Shown here: positions 35,386 to 44,156 of the stretch, in pieces
Layout: each line of letters starts with the position of its first letter
Numbering within the stretch: the stretch's first letter is position 1
DNA from: Oscillospiraceae bacterium
GTDB taxonomy: Bacteria > Bacillota > Clostridia > Oscillospirales > Oscillospiraceae
Assembly (NCBI GenBank): GCA_017624715.1
Contig: JAGAMN010000043.1
Span: 1 to 64,000, forward strand
Reading direction: 5' to 3'
Length of the DNA: 64,000 bases
Made by a program: the position numbers and the translations under genes
The notes under the pieces: model-generated
The model's database searches: none
The model's input: the letters and a program-made list of their open reading frames with translations, nothing else
What the model was told of the DNA's origin: nothing

Positions 35386-36345
35386 ATGTTAAAGAGCAAA
35401 CAAGCGCCCGCCAGACTGACACCCATCAAGCCTGGTACCTGGGCCTACACCGCCAAGCGGTTGAAGGAAAGCTGGCCTTGGTATCTGATGATGCTGCCGG
35501 CACTGATCTATTTGATCATCTTTGAGTACGGCCCCATGTACGGCCTGCTGATGGCGTTCCAGCGCTACAGCCCCACCAAGGGCATCTTGGGCAGTAAGTG
35601 GGTGGGTTTGAAGCACTTCATCCGTTTTCTGAAGTATCCCTTCTTCGGCAAGATGATCCGCAACACGCTGAACATTACACTGCTCAGCCTGTGTACCTTC
35701 CCCTGCTCCATCATCTTCGCGCTTTTCCTGAACGAAATCACCCAGACCAAGTTCAAGAAGTTCGCACAGATGATCAGCTACATGCCTCACTTCCTGTCCG
35801 AAGTCGTTGTCGTCTCCCTGGTTCTGCTGCTGCTGGACCTGCACCACGGTCCTGTTAACAACATGATCGAAGCCTTCGGTGGTGAGCGTTACTACTTCAT
35901 GGGCGATCCTGAGATCTTCCCGACGATCTATGTTCTGCAAGGTCTGTGGCAAGGCTTGGGCTGGGGCGCAATCTTGTACATATCTGCGTTGTCCGCTGTT
36001 CCCACGGAGCAGATCGAGGCCGCCCGTATCGACGGCGCCAGCCGTTTCCAGGTCATGTGGCATATTAACCTGCCCACCATTCTGCCTACCATTATGATCA
36101 CCTTCATCATGCGTATCGGCAGCCTGCTGAGCTTGGGCTACACCAAACTGCTGCTGTTCCAGAACCCCTTGAACCATGAAGTTATCCAGACCATTTCCAT
36201 GTATGTGTACCAGACCGGTCTTGGTGGCGGCGGTGACTTCAGCTACGCAACCGCAATTGGCCTGTTCAACAGCGTGATCAACCTGACCCTGCTGTTGACC
36301 TTCAACTGGCTGTCCAAGAAGCTCACCGAAGTCAGTTTGTTCTGA
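35386..36345 (+). CDS. Sugar ABC transporter permease (LplB-type)
   Basis: A 319-residue CUT1-type permease with about six membrane segments and the coupling loop EAARIDGASRFQVMWHINLP (about 207-226), which contacts an ATPase. The N-terminal pattern SWPWYLMMLPALIYLIIFEYGPMYG is typical of LplB/YtfT-like permeases for complex sugars. It pairs with the next permease. No ATPase gene is in the window, so a shared MsmX-like ATPase elsewhere is expected. Confidence 0.93.
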   Translation: MLKSKQAPARLTPIKPGTWAYTAKRLKESWPWYLMMLPALIYLIIFEYGPMYGLLMAFQRYSPTKGILGSKWVGLKHFIRFLKYPFFGKMIRNTLNITLLSLCTFPCSIIFALFLNEITQTKFKKFAQMISYMPHFLSEVVVVSLVLLLLDLHHGPVNNMIEAFGGERYYFMGDPEIFPTIYVLQGLWQGLGWGAILYISALSAVPTEQIEAARIDGASRFQVMWHINLPTILPTIMITFIMRIGSLLSLGYTKLLLFQNPLNHEVIQTISMYVYQTGLGGGGDFSYATAIGLFNSVINLTLLLTFNWLSKKLTEVSLF

Positions 36346-36368
36346 TAAGTGTGGAGAAAGGATGTACC

Positions 36369-37304
36369 ATGAGTAACAATACCTTAGTAAAAAAGAAGAA
36401 AAAGCACGGCATGTGGCATGGCACCACTCCCGGTGACAAGGTCTTCCTGTGCATCGTCTACGGCACGATCATTTTAATCTGCCTCGCCTGTATCTATCCG
36501 CTGTATCTGACCATCATCGCATCTGTGTCTGAGCCTAATGATGTGTTCAACGGCAAGGTTAACATTCTGCCCAGTGGTTTCACCTTGGAAGCATATACCC
36601 ATGTTTTCCAAAACCAAAGAATCTGGATGGGTTACGGCAATTCTCTGTTCTACACCATTGTGGGTACTATGTTCAACCTGTTCCTGACCATTCCCACTGC
36701 ATATGCATTAAGTAAGAAGAGAATGTACGGCCGCTCCTTCCTGACCACCTTGTTCCTGATCACTATGTACTTCGGTGGCGGCTTGATCCCCACTTACATT
36801 CTGTTTAGAAATATGGGCTTGATCGACACCCGTTGGATCTTGATCATCAACGGCGGTATGAGTGTTTACAACATTGTCGTTACCCGTACATATTTCCAGA
36901 ACAACATTCCCGAAACCCTCTTTGAGGCTGCCAGAATCGACGGCGCCGGTGAATTCCTGGTGTTCTTCAAGCTGGTTCTGCCTTTGAGCGCCCCCATCAT
37001 TGCGGTTATGACCCTTTATTATGCTGTCGGTCACTGGGGCAGCTGGTTCTCCGCTAGTATCTATACGTTCGACCCTGACCTGCAGCCTCTGCAGCTGGTT
37101 CTTCGTGGTATCCTGCTGAAGAGTGAGGATATGACAGATTTGACCGATCCTGAATTGCTTGCAGAAGCACAGAGACAGGCACGTCGGGCTCTGGTTATGA
37201 AGTATTCCGTCGTATTTATCGCCTCTGCCCCCATGCTGATCGCTTATCCCTTCGTCCAGAAGCACTTTGTTAAGGGTGTTATGGTCGGTTCTCTGAAGGG
37301 CTAA
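36369..37304 (+). CDS. Sugar ABC transporter permease (YtcP-type)
   Basis: A 311-residue CUT1 permease with about six membrane segments and the EAA loop FEAARIDGAGEFLVFFKLVLP. The start at 36369 is preferred over an in-frame GTG at 36351 because it is 7 nt from AAAGGA. It follows the first permease gene by 23 nt. Together the pair forms the membrane channel for the binding proteins. Confidence 0.93.
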   Translation: MSNNTLVKKKKKHGMWHGTTPGDKVFLCIVYGTIILICLACIYPLYLTIIASVSEPNDVFNGKVNILPSGFTLEAYTHVFQNQRIWMGYGNSLFYTIVGTMFNLFLTIPTAYALSKKRMYGRSFLTTLFLITMYFGGGLIPTYILFRNMGLIDTRWILIINGGMSVYNIVVTRTYFQNNIPETLFEAARIDGAGEFLVFFKLVLPLSAPIIAVMTLYYAVGHWGSWFSASIYTFDPDLQPLQLVLRGILLKSEDMTDLTDPELLAEAQRQARRALVMKYSVVFIASAPMLIAYPFVQKHFVKGVMVGSLKG

Positions 37305-37322
37305 TCAATCCCATGTATTTTG

Positions 37323-37349
37323 CATTGCCGTAAGGTTCTTGCGGCAATG
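37323..37349 (+). other. Intercistronic hairpin before the binding-protein gene
   Basis: CATTGCCG and CGGCAATG pair around an 11-nt loop between the permease and binding-protein genes. Such hairpins often protect the downstream or upstream part of the mRNA and allow more binding protein than permease. Confidence 0.55.
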
Positions 37350-37377
37350 AAAATAATAAAAAATAGGAGGAACAAAA

Positions 37378-39129
37378 ATGAAAAAAACCCTGAGCAAAAT
37401 CCTGGTTCTGCTGATGCTGGCTGCTATCATGGTTGGCTGCTTCGCAGGCTGCGTCTCTGAGGACGACAACGAGTACACGCCGATCGAGAGCCAGGATCCC
37501 GTCGTGGAAATGCCCCCCAAGGACAAAGAGTACACCATTAGCATCATGACCGCTCGCCACACCGGCTACGACAATGATGCATCCGAGCTGTGGTTCTTCA
37601 AGTACATGGAGTACTGGTTCGCACAGCAGGGCTACACTGTCAACATCGAAGTTCAGCAGAGCAACGATATGAACCAGACCAAGGCTCTGGCCCTGAACAC
37701 TGACACCCTGCCCGACATTATGTGGTCTCCCGAGCTGAAGAACGAAGAAATCGTTCGTTATGCTATCGAAGAAGGCATGATCCTGGAGTGGACTCCCTTC
37801 CTGAACGATACCCTGATGCCCAATATTTGTGAGCGTTTCGAAGAAATGCCCGATACTAAGCTGGGCTCCACCGCCCCCAACGGCGGTATCTATGGCCTGC
37901 CTTACTTCACTCCCCGTCAGTATGCTTCCGGTTCCTACGGCACCTCCGAGCGTCTGTACTTCCGTCAGAGCTGGCTGGATAAGGCTGGCGTTACCAACCC
38001 CACCACCAAGGATGAGCTGCTGAACGTTCTGCGCGCATTCAAAACCAAGATCACTGACGTGACTCCCGAGAAGGACGATGTGCCTCTGGTTTCTTCTTCC
38101 TCCTTCCTGGAGAAGTACCTGTGGACCTGCCTGGGCTTCTACGGCACCGAACCCGGCAAATACGGCACCAACATCATGATCAAGGACGAAAAGCTGGTTC
38201 TGCCTGCTTACACCGAGTCCTACAAGGAATTCGTTTCCATTATGAAGACCATGTATGACGAAGGCCTGATCGCTCAGGACTTCTTCTCCTACAGCGATGC
38301 TTCCTGCGGCGCTCTGATCAGCGCTGAGAAGTCCGGCGCCCTGTGCTGGTGGACTCTGGAGCACGTTGGCGACAAGTTCTCCGACATCGTCTGCGCTAAC
38401 CCCATCCCCCTGGGCGATGTTACCGACGTCAAGGACATTCACGTTTCCAACCTGAACCCCGTTAACTACAACCGTATTTGGGCTAGCTCCAAGTACGAGG
38501 AGCCCCGCATCCTGGCTATGCTGATCGACTTCGTTTACAGCAATGAAGGTGCTATGGTCTACCGTTACGGCATCAGCAAGGAAGCTGGCGGCGACCCCCT
38601 GAATCTGGTTGAAGGCTGGTACTTCGATGCAAAGGGCCAGATCACCAACGATAAGGTTGAGGACAAGACCCGTTCCTCCATGTCTGACTATGGCCGTTAC
38701 TTCCTGTTCCCCAATGACTATGCTGGCCTGCGCCCCGTCATCTATGCTGAGGGCTTCTCCGGCGTTAAGGAGTACACTGACTCCGTCACTGGTGAAAAGT
38801 ACACCGTTGCTAACAACCAGCCTCTGTCCAAGGACAACAATGATGGTCACTGGCGTCTGATCACCATTGAGACCTGGTCTGATCGTGCAACCTGCATCCG
38901 CATTCCCAACATGTTCCTGGGCTCTGCTGATATGGAAGAGTTCACCGACCTGAAGACCGCTGTCAATAACTGGATCAATTCCGAGACTGTTAAGTTCATC
39001 ACCGGCATCCGTCCCATGAGCGAAATCGAAACCTTCTGGGATGAGCTGGAAGCTCTGGAAGTCGAGAGATATATGGAACTGATCAACAAGGGCTACGAGT
39101 CCTGGATGGACGCTACTTTCGGCGAGTAA
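37378..39129 (+). CDS. Extracellular sugar-binding lipoprotein (LplA-like)
   Basis: A 583-residue solute-binding lipoprotein with a signal peptide and lipobox (MVGCFAGC, about residues 18-25). It is the cognate receptor of the permease pair. It is paralogous along its whole length to the protein at 24391. Its codon use is strongly biased toward codons favoured in the ribosomal genes here, suggesting very high expression. The sugar ligand is unknown. Confidence 0.92.
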   Translation: MKKTLSKILVLLMLAAIMVGCFAGCVSEDDNEYTPIESQDPVVEMPPKDKEYTISIMTARHTGYDNDASELWFFKYMEYWFAQQGYTVNIEVQQSNDMNQTKALALNTDTLPDIMWSPELKNEEIVRYAIEEGMILEWTPFLNDTLMPNICERFEEMPDTKLGSTAPNGGIYGLPYFTPRQYASGSYGTSERLYFRQSWLDKAGVTNPTTKDELLNVLRAFKTKITDVTPEKDDVPLVSSSSFLEKYLWTCLGFYGTEPGKYGTNIMIKDEKLVLPAYTESYKEFVSIMKTMYDEGLIAQDFFSYSDASCGALISAEKSGALCWWTLEHVGDKFSDIVCANPIPLGDVTDVKDIHVSNLNPVNYNRIWASSKYEEPRILAMLIDFVYSNEGAMVYRYGISKEAGGDPLNLVEGWYFDAKGQITNDKVEDKTRSSMSDYGRYFLFPNDYAGLRPVIYAEGFSGVKEYTDSVTGEKYTVANNQPLSKDNNDGHWRLITIETWSDRATCIRIPNMFLGSADMEEFTDLKTAVNNWINSETVKFITGIRPMSEIETFWDELEALEVERYMELINKGYESWMDATFGE

Positions 39130-39164
39130 TTCCAATAAACTTTTAACAATCACTAACTAGTGCG

Positions 39165-39200
39165 AAGGGAGGTATACATATTTGTATACCTCCCTTTTGT
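39165..39200 (+). terminator. Terminator/stabilising hairpin after the binding-protein gene
   Basis: AAGGGAGGTATAC (39165-39177) pairs perfectly over 13 bp with GTATACCTCCCTT (39184-39196), followed by TTG. It resembles the hairpin at 26113 (11 of 13 positions of the arm alike). It is the end of the ABC operon, or a partial stop before the MBL genes. Confidence 0.75.
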
Positions 39201-39246
39201 TCTCATCTTTTGCTTGGCCTTTATTTAGGCCACTTATGGAGGAAAA

Positions 39247-40989
39247 ATGAACATTAGACGTATCATAGCATTACTTCTGGCAATTACCTGCATGGCATCT
39301 GTTTTTGTTGGATGTCAGGAAAATGGTGAGCCTACGGAAACCACCCCGAAGGTGGAGTATCTGCACATTGCAGAAAATAAAACGACTGAATATCAGATCG
39401 TCTCTATGATCAGCGATAAATCTCTGGTTACTGATCTGGCCACAAAGCTGATGATCAAGACCGGCGCACAATTCAAGATCGTGAACGAGAAGGATGCCGG
39501 CGAAAAGGCGATTTACATCGGCACTGCGGAGCAGCTGGCCGGCAAGGGTGGCGTCAGTACTGAACTGATCTACACAACTTACGAAATTAAAGTGGATAAC
39601 GGCAACATCTATGTAGCAATCGGTATGGATGCCATTGCGGAGGATGTTATCGAGGCATTGAAGAAATCCATTGTTAAAATTGAAGAGGGCGTTTTCGGCA
39701 TCGATAAGAATACCTCTGGTGTGAAAAACATTGCTGAAATCTCGCATATCATTCCTGAATTTACTACTGACAGCGGTAAAATGCGTGAGCTGTACGACTG
39801 CAGCCAGGGCAATTACCAGATCACCTATCAGGGCTTGAACCTGAAGAATGCAGACGCTGAAGTCGCAGCATATCAGAAGTCTCTGGAGGATGCTGGCTAT
39901 ACTCTGCATCAGAAAAATGAGATCAACGGATCTCAGTTCTTCACCTACACCCAGGGCGATACCCAGGTTCACTGCAATTACTTTAAGAATATGCGTGAAT
40001 TCCGTATTGTCTATGGTCCCAAGACTTACTTGGGTAGCCGGGAGCCCATCACCAACTATGAAAAGAAGGTAACGCCTTCCATTTCCATCGTTGGCATGAC
40101 TGACAACGTACTGTGCATGGTCTATCAGGCTCCCGATGGCAGCTTCGTCATTATTGACGGTGGCTGGGGTTCCGACAGCGTTGAGAATAAGACGCTTAAC
40201 AAGGGTACCAGCGACGAAAAGCTGATTACTTACAAGCGCGAAGTTAAGGTTGATATGGCAAATCTTTGGGCACTTCTGGAGAAGCTGGCTCCCGCTGGCG
40301 AAAAGCCTCAGGTTACCTGGATGATCACCCATGCTGACCCGGACCATATCTGCTTGCCTCCTGTGTTCATGAAGGAGTACAAGGATCGGTTTGACCTGAA
40401 CCTGGTCTGCTACAACTTCCCGGATCCGGAAACTGTTGGTGTTGTCAACGGCGGCGGTGCTGCAAAGTTTAAGGGCTATATGGATGCATTCATCAATGCA
40501 GTTAACAACAACTTCCCCAATGCTGAACACATGATCTTCCACACCGGCGAAAAGCTTTACCTGCCTGGTGCTGAGATCGAGTTCCTGTTCACTCCTGAGG
40601 ATTACTGGCCCAACAATATGCCCTGGATGAACCATACATCCTGTGCATGGCGGATCATCTCCGAGGGTAAGAGCATCATGATCACCGGCGACTGTGAAGT
40701 CGGTCTGAACAATCAGATGGTCACTGTCTTCGGTAACTATCTGAAGAGCGATATCCTGCAGCTGAACCACCACGGCGCCAACGGTGCTACCCTGGGCTTC
40801 TACAAGAAGATTCAGCCAGAGGTTGCCTTCTGGGCAAGCCAGCAGTATCACTTTGACTATGACCGCCGTCATAAGGGTATCCAGGCTGGTTACGAGTTCA
40901 ATAAGTATATCCGTGAGACCGCTAAGGACCACTATACCAACACTGAGACCCATACGGTTCTGCTGCCCTCTCTGGAAGAGAAGAAGTAA
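39247..40989 (+). CDS. Secreted MBL-fold lipoprotein with sugar-hydrolase-like N-domain, copy 1
   Basis: A 580-residue lipoprotein (lipobox SVFVGC). Residues about 40-170 resemble the small domain that precedes GH20/GH67-type enzymes (IYIGTAEQLAG, TYEIKVDNGNIYVAIG). The C-terminal half is a metallo-beta-lactamase fold with THADPDHI (about 361-368), ITGDCE and LNHHGANG. It is probably a metal-dependent hydrolase outside the membrane. The substrate is unknown. It is the first of three tandem paralogues. Confidence 0.75.
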   Translation: MNIRRIIALLLAITCMASVFVGCQENGEPTETTPKVEYLHIAENKTTEYQIVSMISDKSLVTDLATKLMIKTGAQFKIVNEKDAGEKAIYIGTAEQLAGKGGVSTELIYTTYEIKVDNGNIYVAIGMDAIAEDVIEALKKSIVKIEEGVFGIDKNTSGVKNIAEISHIIPEFTTDSGKMRELYDCSQGNYQITYQGLNLKNADAEVAAYQKSLEDAGYTLHQKNEINGSQFFTYTQGDTQVHCNYFKNMREFRIVYGPKTYLGSREPITNYEKKVTPSISIVGMTDNVLCMVYQAPDGSFVIIDGGWGSDSVENKTLNKGTSDEKLITYKREVKVDMANLWALLEKLAPAGEKPQVTWMITHADPDHICLPPVFMKEYKDRFDLNLVCYNFPDPETVGVVNGGGAAKFKGYMDAFINAVNNNFPNAEHMIFHTGEKLYLPGAEIEFLFTPEDYWPNNMPWMNHTSCAWRIISEGKSIMITGDCEVGLNNQMVTVFGNYLKSDILQLNHHGANGATLGFYKKIQPEVAFWASQQYHFDYDRRHKGIQAGYEFNKYIRETAKDHYTNTETHTVLLPSLEEKK

Positions 40990-41009
40990 GCTTATCTCCT
41001 GAATTTTGG

Positions 41010-41037
41010 GAGCAGCGTGGCATTTGCTACGCTGCTC
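41010..41037 (+). other. Hairpin between MBL copies 1 and 2
   Basis: GAGCAGCGTGGC pairs with GCTACGCTGCTC (one G-U pair) around ATTT. No good T-tract follows. A related hairpin lies after copy 2 (42810), so the spacer seems to have been duplicated with the gene. Confidence 0.6.
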
Positions 41038-41061
41038 TCAACAAGAAAAGAGAGTTCAAAA

Positions 41062-42798
41062 ATGAAAAATTCTGTGCTTTTTAAAGTGCTGGCACTACTC
41101 TTTGGCATTATGCTGCTGGCTGGTTGTCAGGAGAATGTGCCCGAAGAAGTGATTCCTTCGGAGAAGTACATCCGCATCACGGAGAACAAGAATACGGAGT
41201 ATAAGATCGTTTCCTATATACAGGATAAAACCCTTGTCAGTAACCTGGCAACGGAGTTGCTCATCAAAACCGGTGCAAAGTTTGAGATTGTCGACGAAGC
41301 AGATGCCGGTCAAAAGGCTATCTATATTGGAACAGCCCAGCAGCTTGCGAATAAGGGTGTCATTAGTTCCGAACTAGCCTATACAACTTACGAAATCAAA
41401 GTGGATAACGGAAACATATATGTTGCAATGGGCATGGATGCCGTTGCGAAAGAGGTGTTTACGCGTTTGAATGAATCCATTATTAAGATAGAAGATGGCG
41501 TTTACGGCATCGATAAGAATGTTTCCGGTATCAAAAATGTTGCCGAAATCTCCAGTATAGTTCCTGAATTTAAAACAAACAGCGGCAAAATGTTGGAACT
41601 TTATGAAAGCGGCAGCGGTAATTATGAGATCGTCTATCAGGCAATGAACCTGACCTATGCGGATCAGGAAGTTGCGGCATACGAGAAAGCTTTGCAGGAT
41701 GCCGGCTATACCTTGTTTCAAGAAAATGAGGTCAACCGTAATCGCTTTGTAACCTACACAAATGGCGATACCATGGTTCACTGCAACTATTTCAGGAACA
41801 TGCGTGAATTCCGCATTATCTATGGACCCAAGTCCTATCTGGGCAGTGCCACACCAATCAATGATTATGAGAAGAAGGTAACACCTTCCATTTCCATTGT
41901 CGGCGCCACGGACAGTGTGTTGTGCATGGTCTATCAGGCTCCCGATGGCAGCTTCGTCATTATCGATGGCGGTTACGGTACGGATAGGACATATAGCTGG
42001 ACCATGAACGATGGCTACGACGATAAGATGACCTATACCATCAAGCGGGACATTGACAAGGATATGGAAAGCTTGTGGTCCTTGCTGGAAAGCAGAGCTC
42101 CTGCAGGTCAGAAACCTCAGGTTACCTGGATGATGACCCACGGAGATCCGGATCATATCTGCCTGCCGCCGCTGTTTATGAAAAAGTATCAGGACAGATT
42201 TGATTTAAATCTGGTGGTCTACAATTTCCCGATTATTGAAAATGTGGGCTTAAAAAATGGTGAAGGCGCTGCGACATACCAAGCCTATATCGATACATTC
42301 ATCAACAGCGCGAAAAAGTATTTCCCCAATGCGCCCCATATGGTATTCCACACCGGTCAAAAGCTGTATTTGCCCGGCACGGAAATTGAATTCCTAATTG
42401 CGGCTGAGGACTATTGGCCCCACACCATGCCATGGATGAATGATACCTGCGCCGCATGGCGCATCACTTCTGCAGGCAAGACCATATTTATTACCGGCGA
42501 CTGCACCGTAAGCTTGAACAATCAGATGGTGGGATTGTATGGTGATTATCTGAAGAGCGATATCCTGCAGCTCAATCACCATGGCTCCAACGGCGGAACG
42601 CTGTCGTTCTACAAATTGATCCGGCCGGAGGTTGCATTCTGGGCCTGTGAGGATAACCGGTTCCTGTACGACCGTCAGCGACTTGGTACCAAGCCCGGTT
42701 TTGAATTCAATAAGTACATCCGGGAAACGGTAGAGCATCATTATTCCGGTTCATATACCCATACCGTTTTGCTGCCCTCTTTGGAAGAGGAAAAGTAA
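41062..42798 (+). CDS. Secreted MBL-fold lipoprotein with sugar-hydrolase-like N-domain, copy 2
   Basis: A 578-residue paralogue of copy 1 with the same layout: lipoprotein signal (MLLAGC), N-domain, and MBL domain with THGDPDHI (about 356-363), ITGDCT and LNHHGSNG. The start at 41062 is chosen because upstream in-frame codons precede the signal peptide. Codon use is less biased and more AT-rich than copy 1, suggesting lower expression. The active-site motif has Gly in place of Ala. Confidence 0.75.
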   Translation: MKNSVLFKVLALLFGIMLLAGCQENVPEEVIPSEKYIRITENKNTEYKIVSYIQDKTLVSNLATELLIKTGAKFEIVDEADAGQKAIYIGTAQQLANKGVISSELAYTTYEIKVDNGNIYVAMGMDAVAKEVFTRLNESIIKIEDGVYGIDKNVSGIKNVAEISSIVPEFKTNSGKMLELYESGSGNYEIVYQAMNLTYADQEVAAYEKALQDAGYTLFQENEVNRNRFVTYTNGDTMVHCNYFRNMREFRIIYGPKSYLGSATPINDYEKKVTPSISIVGATDSVLCMVYQAPDGSFVIIDGGYGTDRTYSWTMNDGYDDKMTYTIKRDIDKDMESLWSLLESRAPAGQKPQVTWMMTHGDPDHICLPPLFMKKYQDRFDLNLVVYNFPIIENVGLKNGEGAATYQAYIDTFINSAKKYFPNAPHMVFHTGQKLYLPGTEIEFLIAAEDYWPHTMPWMNDTCAAWRITSAGKTIFITGDCTVSLNNQMVGLYGDYLKSDILQLNHHGSNGGTLSFYKLIRPEVAFWACEDNRFLYDRQRLGTKPGFEFNKYIRETVEHHYSGSYTHTVLLPSLEEEK

Positions 42799-42809
42799 TA
42801 CCGACTACG

Positions 42810-42836
42810 GGAGCAGCGCGAAAATTGCGCTGCTCC
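42810..42836 (+). other. Hairpin between MBL copies 2 and 3
   Basis: GGAGCAGCGC pairs perfectly with GCGCTGCTCC across GAAAATT. A loose T-rich stretch (GATTTTT) follows, so it may partly terminate transcription. It is similar to the hairpin at 41010. Confidence 0.6.
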
Positions 42837-42876
42837 TACCGAAGATTTTTACTGCATTTTTAGATGAGGTGTTTCT

Positions 42877-44121
42877 ATGTTTGTTACGGAAAGCGGAAAA
42901 AAATTGCCCATTCACGACTGTGGCTGCGGCTGTTATCAGATCACCTATCAAGACCTGGATCCGATTCAGGCGCCCAATGAGATCGCTGCTTATGAGGCAG
43001 TGCTGGTAAGCGCAGGCTATGTGCTTTTCCAGGAAAATGAAATCGAAAACAACCGCTTTTTTACCTATGTAAAAGGCGAAAATATAATCCATGGCAATTA
43101 TTTTGCCAACATGAATGAATTCCGGATTGTTCACGGTCCCAAGACGGCCCTGGGCAGCGCTGTGCCCATTACGGAGTATACACGCAAAGTAACGCCGTCT
43201 GTATCCATCATCGGTATGACGGATGATGTGTTGTGCTTGGTCATTCAACTGCCTGATGGCAGCTATATCATCATCGACGGTGGATGGAGTTATTCTAAAG
43301 ATTGGTCCAAAACTTTGAACAAGGGCCTGGAAAATGAAAGAGTGGTCAATTACAACCGTGACGTCTTTGTGGATATGGGCAACCTGCTCACTTTCCTGCA
43401 GGAAAATACACCGGCAGGGGAGAAGCCCCGGGTGACCTGGATGATTACCCACGCAGACCCCGACCATATTACGCTGCCCATCCGGTTTATCCGGGATTAT
43501 GCGGATCAATTTGAATTGCAGATGGCTTGCTACAATTTCCCCAATATGTTTAATATTGGTTTGGGTGAAAGCTGTGGCTCCACCAATGTCCCGGCCAATT
43601 TTGCTGCCCATGCTGCAGGCTTTATCAATGCAGTACGGGTACGATTCCCGGAGGCAGGACACTATGTCTATCACACCGGTCAAAAATTGTATCTTCCCGG
43701 TGCTGAGGTAGAATTCCTGTTCTCTCCGGAGGACTACTGGCCCAATCCCATGCCTTGGATGAATCACACCTCCGGTGTGTGGCGTATCACCATCGACGGC
43801 AAGACCATTATGATCCCCGGCGATGCGGAAGCGGGTCTGAACAACCAGATGGTCAATGTGTTTGGCGATTACCTCAAGAGCGATATTTTTCAGCCCAACC
43901 ACCATGGCTGCAACTGCGGCACCCTGGAGTTTTATGAAAAAGTCAGTCCTTCCGTGTGTTTCTGGGCGTGCCAGCAGCACCATCTGGACTACGATAACCG
44001 GCACAGAGGCATTCGCCCCGGCTATGAGTTTAACGGCTATTTGTTGAAAACCGCAAAGCTGCATTTTTCCAATACCGAAACCCATACGGTGCTGATTCCT
44101 ACGCTGGAAGAAAAACAATAA
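42877..44121 (+). CDS. MBL-fold protein, copy 3, without signal or N-domain
   Basis: A 414-residue paralogue that begins exactly where the second domain of copies 1 and 2 begins (FVTESGKK aligns with FTTDSGKM). It keeps THADPDHI and IPGDAE, but NHHG is preceded by QP rather than QL. With no signal peptide it should be cytoplasmic. It may act on the same bond as copies 1 and 2 after uptake. Ribosome-binding signal is weak. Confidence 0.72.
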   Translation: MFVTESGKKLPIHDCGCGCYQITYQDLDPIQAPNEIAAYEAVLVSAGYVLFQENEIENNRFFTYVKGENIIHGNYFANMNEFRIVHGPKTALGSAVPITEYTRKVTPSVSIIGMTDDVLCLVIQLPDGSYIIIDGGWSYSKDWSKTLNKGLENERVVNYNRDVFVDMGNLLTFLQENTPAGEKPRVTWMITHADPDHITLPIRFIRDYADQFELQMACYNFPNMFNIGLGESCGSTNVPANFAAHAAGFINAVRVRFPEAGHYVYHTGQKLYLPGAEVEFLFSPEDYWPNPMPWMNHTSGVWRITIDGKTIMIPGDAEAGLNNQMVNVFGDYLKSDIFQPNHHGCNCGTLEFYEKVSPSVCFWACQQHHLDYDNRHRGIRPGYEFNGYLLKTAKLHFSNTETHTVLIPTLEEKQ

Positions 44122-44156
44122 TCAGCTATAGAAAAAGGTAAAAGGAGGCTGTGCAA

